64,000 nucleotides of DNA, taken from positions 9,895,007 to 9,959,006 of the forward strand of contig QXEO01000546.1 in assembly GCA_007115705.1 (NCBI GenBank), written 5' to 3'. Made by a program: the position numbers and the translations under genes. The DNA comes from Dactylis glomerata. Taxonomy: Eukaryota > Streptophyta > Magnoliopsida > Poales > Poaceae. This document shows, one piece after another, positions 33,560 to 45,200 of this stretch (the stretch's first letter is position 1; every line of letters starts with the position of its first letter). Under the pieces are notes generated by a model. It was not told where the DNA came from, did no database searches, and saw nothing but the letters and a program-made list of their open reading frames with translations.

Positions 33560-36500
33560 GCCTCGAGGACCCAACCGCGCCGCGCACTCCACCCAACCCG
33601 CCGCCGCCGCCGCAGACGTGCCGCCTGCCTCCGGGCACGTCTCCGCTGCCGCGCCGAGGGAAGGAGGACGCGGCATTGCCGATCGGACTGCCGCCTCCCG
33701 CCGGCCGCTAGCTGCCGCCGCGCGTTCGCCGGTGAGTCCCCGATCCGTCCACCCGCGTCTGCGGTTCGTTTGTACTAGATCCGTGGGACTGTGGGAGGGA
33801 GCGGCGCGGAACTCCTTCCGTCGTGTTCAGTTCAGCCCTGCTTTAATTATGCGGGATTTTTGGACTGGTTCACGCTCCGTTTTCACGTTTTCCGAGGGTT
33901 TTAATCGTGGGATTGTTTCCTGCGTGACTCGTCGCTTGGGCTGTGCGATCGATGCTCGGCGAGTCGATTTTCCCCCATTTTTCCTAGTTTTACTGGGTGA
34001 TTTTGATCGGTCTCTAGGACTGTGGTAACTCGCGAGTTGTTCGTAACTAGTACTCCTCCGTATGTCTCGGCCGTCTCCGGTTGATGTGCATGCGGACGCG
34101 GAGAGGGCTCCATTTTGATTTGCATGCCGGTTTCGCTAACTGTGGTTTGATTCGCGGAGATACTACATCTTGTCTGCGTCAGTTGCACAGTGCTCTTCCT
34201 GTTCCGGGAGTTCTGATGCAGCAGCTCATCTTTTCTGTATGTGCTTTTACGGCAAAGTTCGATCGCCTCGAAATAGAGTACTGTGCTAGTATATTGAGTT
34301 GGCCTATTTTGAGGGCTGTAAAGTTGAGCTGATGAGCTGTTCCTCGTAAGTCCTGTATACAATTCTTTCGTTCACAAAGTCTCGTGTGTTTTGTCCGTGG
34401 AATCACAACTGGTATACTTGGTTTTTTGTGAGGGAATCACTACTAGTGTACTAGTAGTACCAACTCTGCGGAAAAGTAGATGCGATTTTTCGTCTGAAAG
34501 TCTGTTCACGATTTAAGCCACCCAAATGCTTATATTTTCCATTGAAATTCTCGCTGTGATTGCTGATTCTGTCAAGGCTCTATGCGCAGCTGATGGATCT
34601 ACTGAAGAACCCCTTCAAGGGAGTGGCCGCTGATGTCAAAGGAAGAGCATCTTGGTACAAGGACGACTGGGTTGCAGGTCTCAGAACTGGCTTCAGGTGA
34701 GTTTTTTTTTTTTGTGTGTAAACAACCCGGCCGAACCAGATCATCTCCACTCTCTCGCTAGCTCTCACCCAGTCAATTCTTATCTTACATACAAATCACG
34801 TCGTTCTGTTAATTTTCGAATGTATTTTCAGGATACTGGCACCTACCATGTATATTTTCTTTGCGTCTGCGCTCCCTGTCATCGCCTTCGGAGAGCAGCT
34901 GAGCAGTGAAACAAGTCAGTGTTTCCCCTCTTAATTACCACTTTGCTGCACTTGGGCTTGAATCTCATGTGATTTGTAACCACGAATAATTGATGATTTG
35001 TTTCAGATGGTATCCTCAGCACTGTTGAGACACTGGCATCTACCGCGATATGTGGCATAATACATTCCGTCCTTGGAGGGCAGCCTTTGATGATCGTTGG
35101 AGTGGCCGAACCTACGATTATCATGTATACGTACCTCTACAACTTTGCCAAGAAGCAGCCGGGTCTGGGGGAACGGCTATATTTGGCTTGGGCTGGATGG
35201 TACGTACTAAAAATACAAGTCACCCGATCCTGTGATAGCTTTGATATCATATCATAAACATAAATGCTCTGTGTTCGGTTGCTGTTGACAGGGTCTGCAT
35301 TTGGACGGCTATCATGCTGTTTCTTTTGGCAATGATCAATGCTTCTAATGTGATAAGCAGATTCACAAGGGTTGCAGGAGAGCTTTTTGGGATGCTGATT
35401 ACTGTTCTGTTCCTGCAACAAGCTATCAAGGTGCTGCTATTTCTAGCAAATCCTAGTTATTTGTACCGTGCAGAAAAATACTTAACATGGAACCTGTCTA
35501 TTTGCAGGGAATTGTAAGTGAGTTCAGTAAGCCTTTGGAGTTTGAGATTACCGACCGCAGTTCACCGATATACCAGTTCCAGTGGATATATGTCAATGGC
35601 CTACTTGGTGTTATCTTCTCAATAGGCTTGCTGTACACTGCATTGAAGACTAGGCGGGCAAGGTCATGGCTATATTGCACAGGTTGGTCACACGTTTTCT
35701 ATTGCGCCCCTTTATCTTGTTGCTATCTGTGCAAACCGAACTCTCATGTCACGCCACACATCTTCAAATGAACGACATCCTTTCAATTTAAGAGTGATAG
35801 AAGGGAGAAAAAAATCGTACTGGACATAGGACTGGGCCTGGTTCAGATAAGGCTGGAGCTTCGACTAGGCCAATCATATGGCCTCTTTTGGGAGTGGGTC
35901 AGGTCAGATTATGGCTGGGCTATATTAAGCTGGGCTTGAGCTGTTTTCTTTGCAACATCTGTAGTCCAAAATGGGCAGTAAAAAAATGCTCCTTAAGCCC
36001 ATGAATCAGCTTGTAGCTGTGCCCAACATATATGTTATTCTCTAGCTCCATGTTAATATCCATGCACTGAGCCACTGATCACCGCGCCTTTGAATTGCCA
36101 TTTGCAGGATGGCTTAGAGGCTTCATTGCCGATTATGGTGTCCCTCTTATGGTAGTTGTGTGGACAGCGTTATCGTACGCACTACCAAGCCATGTCCCTT
36201 CAGGAGTGCCTAGGAGGCTCTTCAGTCCACTTCCCTGGGAGTCAGTTTCGCTGGGACACTGGACCGTAGCAAAGGTAAGTCAAACGACTTATGATCCTGG
36301 ATGTAAAAATATTATTTATGGCCTTCCTAGCGGAAAGTATATTTGAAACATGGGCACCAGTGATCTCACCACTTCCAGATTTTTAAAAATTTCAAAATTT
36401 TACATTTCTATGTCTCTAAAAATTATGGCGTTAAATCTATAAAAAGATATATACGGAAAGAGCATACACAAAAAAGTCCCGTTAAAAAATACATTATATT

Positions 36501-39493
36501 TTAGGGTATACAAAAAAGACAAATTTCTAACAAAAAGATATATTATTTTACTACTATTTACTATCAGAGATTTGTCTTTTTTATATCTTCCTAAATATAA
36601 TGTATTTTTTGACGGGACTTTTTTGCATACACTCCTCTTGTGTATATCTATCTATGTATTTAATGCCATAATTTTTGAAAATACAGAAGTATGAGATTTT
36701 AAAATCTTTAAAATTTTAGAAGTGATGAGAGCACTAGTGCCCATGTGCACCAAATCCTCTCTCCCTTCCTAGTCCAAATAAACTTATTAGAGCTTATATT
36801 GCATAATATTGTTCCTGAATGTTTTTCCTGGTTTTCATTTTCAGGATTTGTTTTCCGTCCCTCCAGCATATATATTTGCAGCCATTGTGCCTGCTTTGAT
36901 GGTTGCAGGACTTTATTTCTTTGATCATAGTGTAGCTTCACAGTTGGCTCAGCAAAAGGAGTTCAATCTGACGAAGCCTTCTGCTTACCATTATGATATT
37001 TTGGTACTTGGGTTCATGGTATGTGTCTAACTCATTTTATAAGATAATGTGTTTATTTGCAGTGATTCTTCTTTTGTATGTCTTTTCATAGTTTTCTTAA
37101 GAACCATTAATAGTTAGCTATATGTCAGTACGAAATCCATTTTCATTCCTATAAAGAAAACGTGGATTAGTGGAGAGGGGCAATAGGGGGCCTGACACCC
37201 CTCCCCATCTATCCTCGGTCCTTACTGCATTTTAACTTCAAGTTCTGATATACAATGTTGCATTTCATTTTCTTATAGTGTGTAAACTACGCAGGTCCTA
37301 CTATGTGGTTTGATTGGCATTCCTCCATCAAATGGAGTACTTCCTCAGTCCCCCATGCATACAAGAAGCTTGGCTGTCCTCAGGGGGCAGGTTAGTAAAA
37401 TTCAGACTGATCTGTGTCTTGGTACGGCAGTCAGCTTTTCTTACACGCCTTCTCTTTTTTCTGTCAAATAGTTGCTACGCAAAAAGATGCTTCGGACTGC
37501 CAAAGAGGGCATGGTGAAGAGCGCGAGCAGTTTGGAAATATATGGCAAGATGCAGGAAGTGTTCATCCAAATGGATAGCATACAGAATGTGAGTCTTTCA
37601 GCCATTGTTACTGTTAGAATAGACCAACCAACCAACTACTCCAAAAGACCGATCTAATGGAAAGTGGTGGTATAATATACTTTAACACACCCCCCTCACA
37701 TCCGACATGGATGTGGAATAAACAACACCTCCCCTCACGCCCTTCTTAAGCGAGTAAATAATTGGGAGAAAACGCGGGGGCTAAGACTCGAACTCGAGAC
37801 CTTAGGCTCTGATACCATGTTAGAATAGACCAACCAACCAACTACTCCAAAAGACCGATCTGATGGGAAGTGGTGGTATAATATACTTTAACACAGTTAC
37901 TAAACTAGTTTATATCTTACCATGTAATTGTTCTTTCATATGTTATCCACATCACATTAATTTTGTAGCGAATGATATTGCAGCAGTTGTCAGAATGACT
38001 TATAAGCTAAAGTCATGTAGTTGCTTCTGCATCCTTCTTCTTTCGTAGCAAGATACATGCCATGTTTCCATACCTTACTTTTTTCAGTAAATATTAGAAT
38101 GTTAAATTTTTAGTATTATATGGAGATATTCAAGTACATCTTTGTATGTTTACAAAAAATGTGGTGCAGGCTGATTCTGTTGACAAGGACTTGAAGAGTT
38201 TGAAGGATGCTGTGCTGCGTGAAGGTGACGAAGAAGGGAAATTGGCTGAAGAATTTGATCCTAGAAAACATATTGAAGAACATTTGCCCGTTCGCGTGAA
38301 TGAACAGAGACTAAGCAACCTTCTGCAATCCTTACTGGTTGGTTGCTGTGTTGGAGCTATGCCAGTTATCAGAATGATACCCACTTCGGTTCTATGGGGT
38401 TACTTTGCCTATATGGCCATCGATAGCCTACCTGGGAACCAGTTTTGGGAAAGGATACGGCTTCTGTTCATTGGAGGAAACCGACGCTACAAGTAATGCC
38501 TTTTCTGCATACGTTCATGTCATCTGAAAAAAATGAAATTTCTGCATGCTTCCTTTTGAATTTTACCGTTTTTTAAGCTCAGTGATCATATAACCGATTG
38601 AATTAATATGCGGTGTTGAAACCTTTGCAGGGTATTGGAAGGTCCACATGCATCTTTCGTGGAGTCGGTGCCTTCAAGAACAATATCTGTCTTTACGATC
38701 TTCCAGATTGTCTATCTCTTGATATGCTTTGGCACAACATGGATACCGATAGCAGGGATCCTCTTCCCTCTACCCTTCTTCCTCATGATTCTCATCAGGC
38801 AGCACGTTCTACCAAAGTTTTTCGAGCCCAATGACCTGCGTGAACTGGACGCAGCTGAGTACGAAGAATTTGAAGGGATCCACCTCGAACACACACTGGT
38901 ACAAGTTTAGCTCGCATTCTTGGCTAATTTTTTTGTCATTCCAGATTATGTTTCACTCTACAATACCCTGAGGAGTCCGTCGTAGTTTGTTAATCTGATA
39001 TTTTTGGTTCATCGCACAGGAGGAAGATAGCTCTATTTCAGGAAGCTGTGATGGCAGAAACGACGCTGAGATATTGGATGAGCTCACAACAAACCGTGGA
39101 GAGGTGAAGCACAGAGCTGTATGTCATCGCGAAGAAAGGCACCTTCAGGTAAATCATCACAATTGCAACAAGTGATACCTGAGACCATAGACGATATGGT
39201 GTGATGACTTAATGTCTTTACACAATCTGACCTTTTTTGCTGGCTTCGCATAGGAGCCAACTGGTTGAAATTTTGAGATATTTTTTGCTTTTTTACGGAG
39301 GTTCTTTTGTGCCTATTATGGGCAGATGTCACGGGCAAAATTCATAATGTTCCTGTAGTGAGTTAATCCCTTTGCATACCTTCTTTTTTCTTTTGGAAAT
39401 GAGAGGGTCCTGACTTTTGATGCTATCTATTTGAATCTGAAATTCTACTCCAACATGCAGGTCCATTCAAATGCTGTTCAACCAAGAGTGTGA
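33560..39493 (+). CDS. BOR: Borate transporter, BOR/Bot1-like (SLC4-type)
   Basis: A boron (borate anion) exporter of the plasma membrane, belonging to the HCO3-transporter family; in grasses such proteins load boron into xylem or expel excess boron. A non-coding exon ends at a donor at 33732. The ATG is 34593. Coding exons: 34593-34696, 34832-34914, 35007-35199, 35292-35430, 35508-35682, 36108-36274, 36845-37018, 37295-37390, 37472-37588, 38170-38492, 38631-38898, 39020-39148, 39461-39493. They join in frame to 666 aa. The start is MDLLKNPFKGVAADVKGR; signature segments include GGQPLMIVGVAEPTIIMYTY, RGFIADYGVPLMVVVWTALS, FDHSVASQLAQQKEFNL, GIPPSNGVLPQSPMHTRSL and PTSVLWGYFAYMAIDSLPGN. The wording matches the Bot1/BOR4-like clade better than rice BOR1, from memory. 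No frameshift or premature stop is seen. Introns host a MITE (36349) and a TRIM (37612). Confidence 0.93.
33732..34589 (+). promoter_or_regulatory. Leader intron of the BOR gene
   Basis: GTGAGTCC at 33732 and ATGCGCAG at 34582-34589 bound an 858 bp intron just before the start codon (exon resumes CTGATG). Leader introns of this kind often raise expression in grasses. The mature leader has no upstream ATG. Confidence 0.7.
36349..36745. mobile_element. Hairpin MITE in BOR intron
   Basis: CATGGGCACCAGTGATCTCA at the left is inverted at the right as TGATGAGAGCACTAGTGCCCATG. The interior is also largely self-complementary (AAAAGTCCCGTTAAAAAATA against TATTTTTTGACGGGACTTTT). It lies entirely inside the intron between exons ending 36274 and starting 36845. 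Confidence 0.8.
37612..37895 (-). mobile_element. TRIM/SMART-type miniature LTR retrotransposon in BOR intron
   Basis: Two 78 bp direct repeats (37612-37689 and 37818-37895) differ at two positions. On the minus strand they read TGTGTTAAAG...TTCTAACA. Next to the right repeat, on the minus strand, is TGGTATCAGAGCC, the primer binding site for initiator methionine tRNA; next to the left repeat is a purine tract (CCCCCC on the plus strand). GTTAC flanks both ends (37607-37611, 37896-37900). At 284 bp with about 128 bp of interior it cannot code for anything. It sits in the intron between 37588 and 38170. Confidence 0.88.
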
Positions 39494-40010
39494 AGACAGA
39501 AAAATGTCGCGAGAACGGAGGCTTTTCGGCTTGTTGGATGACAAGTGTAGAGTAGATCTTCAAGCAGCAGTACATAGCTAAATACACTATGTTCAGTAAT
39601 ATGCACGGTACTTTAGCTAGCGCTTTTCCATAAGCCATGGTAGTGTACTGTACGAAGTAAGATCAGGTAATTAGCAGTGAGAGCAGATTGAAGAGAAGTA
39701 TTGGATACGAAGGGGAAATTTGCCAGAATGGTAATGAGTGGTAGAAGTAGAAAGATTAGCACATTAGATATTGGCTGCAAAACTGTTGCTCTATGACCTG
39801 TATTTAGCTTGTTCGGCTTGATTGTAAAAAAAAGTCAGTCAAACATTTGCATGAGAAGCAATGAATCTGTCGCGTGTTCTGGCTGTACTTTGGTGCCTTT
39901 GTTCAATTTCTTTTGCGTAGTTACAATTTGTACCGCCTCCAAGTTCGTTTACGTGTATACAAATAAAAGTTCATTAGAATTGACTTAAACTCGAATGAAA
40001 TTGGCCGCTT
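39494..40010 (+). other. BOR 3' UTR and flank
   Basis: Follows the TGA at 39491-39493. AATAAAAG near 39961 is a possible polyadenylation signal. No other feature is seen. Confidence 0.4.
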
Positions 40011-40386
40011 AGGCATCTTCAGCGGCCTGATGCATTTTGGCATCAAATTGTGTCTGATTTAGATCATTTACGTGGGATCGTGGGCAAAAAAGGGGACAAA
40101 TTTTGGCCTCTGTCTTTCGGTTGGGAGTAGCCCCACCGGCCAAAATATGTGACATAATATAACTAAAAATTAAAAACATTAAAACAAGATGCTAAATTAG
40201 GGCCTTCTTCACCGCGGTGGACGCCTAAGCGTCATTGTCGTCGTTGGTTAGGTCGATGATCGGTGGCAGGTCCAGGGGAACGGCCAGGGACCATCGACAC
40301 CTTTGGAGCCACTGCCGGCTACGGCGGCTCATAGCCCCATCTAGTGTGTGGCGTCATAGCCCCATCTAGCGGGTGGCCGCGGAGGA

Positions 40387-41028
40387 TCATGCGACAGAGA
40401 CTCCAGACCGTGTGGTCCTAGGCTGCTGGAGGTACGGACGCTGGCGGTGGCGGCAGGACCACATCGCCCTAGGCCAACGCCCTTTCCACTGGGCAACCTC
40501 GATGAGCTCGCTTCTCTCGATGGCCAGTTGGATGGGCTCCTCCTCCGATAGGCTCGGTGGCATGTACTCCTCCACCGGGATCTCCTCCTCCTCCTGCGGC
40601 AGCAGCCACGACACGTGTTGTGGCGCGTCATAGTCGTACTCGTCGTTGCCGAGGAAGCTCGATCGGCGCCTTGGGCACGACACATATCTCGTCCTATCCC
40701 ACCACGAGGAGTCCATGGCGAAGGCCAGGCCATGTCGCATGTCCTAAGGCAGGATAGAGCGACAGCGGTGTATCTCGCCGCGCCACTCCCTCCCATGGCG
40801 AGGCACCGGAGGGACCGGTACCCTCCTCGTGTTGAGGAGCCACCAGCCGAGGAGGTGGACATCGCGCACGCCCATCAACGTGTAGTCGGGGCACAACCCA
40901 CTGGCCATGTTGACGTTGAGGTAGGGCCTATTGTGTTGTTTCTTTGGTGGCGGTGGCTTCGCCTTCTTCCTCGATGACGAGGCCTCGGGGTCAGGCTTGA
41001 CCTTCTTGAAGGGCCAGCGGCCTGACAT
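40387..41028 (-). pseudogene. Transposon-type ORF of a repetitive grass family, one in-frame stop
   Basis: The minus-strand frame starts MSGRWPFKKVKPDPEASSSR at 41028 and continues GLCPDYTLMGVRDVHLLG, then VPVPPVPRHGREWRGEI. It meets a TAG at 40746-40744 and continues in the same frame DMRHGLAFAMDSSWWDRTR, then an acidic Glu-rich segment, to a stop near 40387. The layout (basic N-terminus, VPVPPVP...R..EI.R.R.LLP, then an acidic segment) is one I recall from abundant uncharacterised grass transposon ORFs. The single stop makes this copy a pseudogene. The ends of the host element, roughly 40010-41470, are not defined. Confidence 0.45.
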
Positions 41029-41570
41029 GGTGGCAGTGTTAGAAAAGGGGGGGGGCACAAACGGCCTAAAGTAGGGAAGACGGAGGTGGGCGAGGTGCTC
41101 TTCCCTGGCCACAGCCTTGCCTTTTAAAAAGAAAAATGATGTGGCTTCATCAATGATGCGCAGGCCATTGATGACGGCGCATGAGGCGAGCGGCCAAAGG
41201 CCAGCATAGAGGGTGGCGCAGCGGCGCATAGTTGTCTTCTACGCAGACCATTGAATGCGCAAGAGGCGAAGCGGAAACGGTCGCTAGCTCACGGGCCCTG
41301 GGCCAAAGAAAGAGGACACGCGCGGATTCTTTGCCCTGTCCTCGACGACGCATCCCGAGCCCAAATTTGAACGACACTTGCGTTGCTATGGACAGTCCAT
41401 TCGCTTGCGTTGCTGCTGACAGCCCAGTTATTTTGCGTCAAGCCGCTCGGTTGAATTTTTCCTAGTTGTGATTAACTTTTAGATGGATTTCAACATATTC
41501 TAAATATGTTGAAGATACCCTTATGTTATCCCGACAAGGGTCATCTTTTGTCAAAATGGCGAGGCGAAAT

Positions 41571-41786
41571 GGACAAAAATAACATAAAGTTATAACAAAT
41601 TTAAATAATAAACTATCAGCAAAAGAATTTCACACAAATAACCCTTTTTTGCCGCGCTGTAATTTGTAGTGCCGCGGCAGTGCCTAAAGCGCGGCACAAA
41701 AGGGTTATTTGTGTGAAATTCTTTCATAAAAAATTTATTAGTATTAAAATTTGTTACAACTTTAAATTATTTTTATTCATTTTTCC
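41571..41786. mobile_element. Foldback MITE
   Basis: Nearly the whole 216 bp folds on itself: AAAGAATTTCACACAAATAA at the left against TTATTTGTGTGAAATTCTTT at the right, and both arms continue outward with few mismatches. The loop contains TAGTGCCGCGGCAGTGCC. It lies about 500 bp upstream of the next gene's ATG. Confidence 0.75.
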
Positions 41787-42299
41787 AAATATCGAAGCCC
41801 CACAAAGGCGAAAAGGATGTAGTCATGTAGGCACAGGAGCACGCAGCGAAGCGAAAGCAATACCATTACCATTTCTATGCAAGTTTCTTGTAGCAGTACT
41901 GTAGTGATTGATCTGGTCCCTTCTTTTAAAATCAAGGGCTATGATTCGCTCGAGGTGGAGTAGTGCCTACGATTCCTCGGCGCCATTTCCGTGGGAGGGC
42001 AGTCCGTGCGGCAGCCTTCCGCTCGTCCTTGGAGCACACGTGTCACCCGGCCACTGGCACATCCCATCCATCTGAGCGACAAGCTTGGGGTGCACCTGGT
42101 CTTCCTACGCCAGACGTCGGCACACGACCCACAGAGAGCCACCGATTCCGGTGCACCAACACCAGGCTCACCCACTGTATCCTTCCTCGCCACTTTTCAC
42201 CACCGGGCTAAACCCAGACCAGAGCTAGGCGACAGGCTTCAGAAACCCCATTGCTCCGCTCCCCTTCTCCGCCGTTCGCCGCGAGAGTGGTCGCCTGCC
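41787..42299 (+). promoter_or_regulatory. Upstream region of the ankyrin-TPR gene
   Basis: Composition shifts from AT-rich to GC-rich toward the ATG at 42300, the usual look of a grass promoter and leader. No clear TATA box is evident. Confidence 0.35.
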
Positions 42300-45200
42300 A
42301 TGGCTGCCCCGTTCCTCTACTGCCCCTCCTCCGCCGGCGGCGGCGGCCGCAACGGTACCCTGGCTTCCCGTCCCTAGCTCCTGATGGCTCACCGTTCCCC
42401 TGTGGCCCTGTCTGGGTGCGTTTCTGATGGTCATCGTGCGCGCGCTTGTGCAGGTGAGCAGGCTCTCTTGAAGGCGGCCACCGACGGCGACCTCCCCCGC
42501 CTCAAAGGTAGTCCTGATTCCTGAATTCTTGATCCTCATGTTCCCCGCCGCATTCCATTCCTGGGCCTTTTCCTCGCTTCGATCCGAGTGTAGTCCCCCT
42601 GTTTCTTGGGGTCGGAGGCTGTTCAGAGTTCAGACATTGTGCGCTAATTCGCCTGGTTATCTGCTGCACCGTTTGGCTACGGAAATTATGTTTGTAGAAT
42701 TCTATTTTCCGTGAAACTACTCTTCTATCGACGGAATAAAAGTATACTTTTTTTTCTGGAATATGGAGTATATGTCTGTCTTGATTTGGTCAGATGCTAT
42801 ATACGGCTTGCTCGATTTGGTGATGCGTTCAGCAACAAGGTCGTTCGCGTTAGCTGGCCTTGTATCTGGGAGTAAAAAAGTTAGATTTGCAATGAGAAGC
42901 ACCAAATCTGCCGCCTGTATGACTTTGTTCTGGTTACATTTCTTATTCGTTGGTCAGCTACTTGCATCCTTACAGACTACAGTGCGCACTGCGCACCGCC
43001 TTCAAGTACAGTTCTTTTTGTATAAGCTTGCATGAAAATTAGTAAAAGGCTGTGCGCATGGGTCTGATGCAGAGGCTGGGGCTATTCCCTTTTTGAGAAA
43101 AAAAAGTTATGTATCTCTGCGAATGTTCTACCTGTAACAGTTTGCTATCCAGTAATTCTGCAAATAGTTTTCCCATAGTTAGTGTGCATGGCCTACAAGT
43201 AAAGTTTTCTTCCGATATATAAGTTGTCATAAGAAAATACTTATGTAAAATAATCTACTCGTGACAGTTTATTATCCAATAACTGTCGAATATTTTCACA
43301 TGTGCAATCAAAAATGTTTTTTTTTCTGAAAACAACCATGACATGCAATTTTAGGGTCGATCATGGCACTCACATGATTTGACCGTTTGCACTATCATAG
43401 ACTTAACTCAACAGAGACATAAGTAAATCAGTTTGAAAACTGGGTAGTTAGTTTTTTATCTTAATAAGTCATGGTATGAATGCAACAACTCTGGATGAAA
43501 CGATCTGATTGTCCATTACATTTACATCCAAATTTACCGTCTAGGAAAGTACTCTAAAATGATAGTTCTCAGGGTGACAGTCCAACAATGTGTTAGATTG
43601 GTCCCTTGAACTTCGTAAGGTTCTTATCCATTCCGCATGTTTACTTCTTTTGTTTTTTTTTGGCTTGTTATTTGTCTATTCGCTTCTATACTGTGACCAT
43701 TTTACTCTGGATAGGTATTGTAAAGAGTCTTACCAAAGGAAAAGGTGACATGTCAGGGATCTTCTCATTCAACACGGGTGGACTTTCCGTGTTGCATGTC
43801 GCGGCATGCTTTGGCCATCTGGAGGTCTGCAAGTATTTGGTGGAGGAGCTCAGGGGAGATGTAAATACTCCTGGATATGGCCCTGCAGCTCTAGGTCTTT
43901 CTCTATCTGTTTCACCTTTAAAAAAAAATTGGTGTCTGACATGTCAATGTTTGTCAGTACGAGACTTTTTGATTGCACTGAGGATGTACCTTTACTGTAG
44001 GCATGACTCCGTTTATGGCGTCTGCTCAATCTGGTGATGTCCCAACCGTAAAGTATTTTCTTGATCATGGTGGTGATCTAATGAAAGCAGATGACAAAGG
44101 ACGCACAGTTCTCCACCATGCTGTGTGTGCAGGTGCGCCCTTGACAAACACATTCAATTAATCTGGTTGTACTAGTAACCATGTACCCTACAATCATTGT
44201 GTTCAGTGTTTGTGGCCATTTGACTTATGGAATCATCTCGTTCACCACAGGATGTTGTAAGGTAACAGAGTTCCTCCTTTCAAAAGGAGTGCCAGTCGAC
44301 GTGGACTGTGGCGGCCATGGAACACCTCTCTATATGGCTGCTATAAATGAGCAGGATAAGACACTGAAGATTTTGTTGGACCACCACGCAAATGTATATG
44401 GCTTGCACATTTCTTATTTCTCTTGATCCATAGTTAATTTGACAGTCACTTTTTAATTTGCCAACTAATTAGATGACGCAGACGAATATGTCTTGAACTG
44501 GGGCTGTTTTGGCTGCTTGGAGTAGGACATTCTTAAATATAGCAGTACATAACCGTTTCTTAGGTTTATAAATCCAGCAAGTGTGTTGGTCTGGATTAGG
44601 ATTCGATGGTCCACTTACCATCTCATCCCTTGAACCACCAAACACACCGGGAGATTGTATGATGACATGCTTCTAAATTAGGATATCCTTTGTTCATCTG
44701 AAAATGATCTCTTGAGTTTATCTTGCCACCTGAGTTTCTTAAATAACACAATATCCTATTTTCAGCCTAATGTCATTGTCAGCGGTGTTGGAAATCCCTT
44801 GTGTATGGCTCTTGTTTACAGTTCATTGAAGTGCATGAAGCTACTCATTAAGGTGAGAATTCTATGGATTATTTTTCAATATGTTGTGATTTCTCTCGGA
44901 TGGTCATTGAAGTGCGTGAAGATACTCATTAAGAGAAACATTCTGTTGCACAATTATTTTCACAGGCTGGTGCTGATGTTAATGGAAAGGGTTGCGCTAC
45001 AACTCCTTTGGTGTTTGCTACGTCACGAGGAGGCTATACCAAGTTCATTCATTTTCTGTTGAAGGCTGGAGCAGATCCTAATATTCCCGATGATGTAGGT
45101 TTTCTATTTATTTTTTCTATATTTGCTGACCTGGTATGCAACATATCACTATATTCTATTAAAGCTTATTGTTCTTATTATTTGGGGAGCTATTTGGGAT

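Noticed and set aside
33560..34592. Upstream ORF control of BOR translation
   Set aside because: The spliced leader (33560-33731 joined to 34590-34592) contains no ATG before the start codon.
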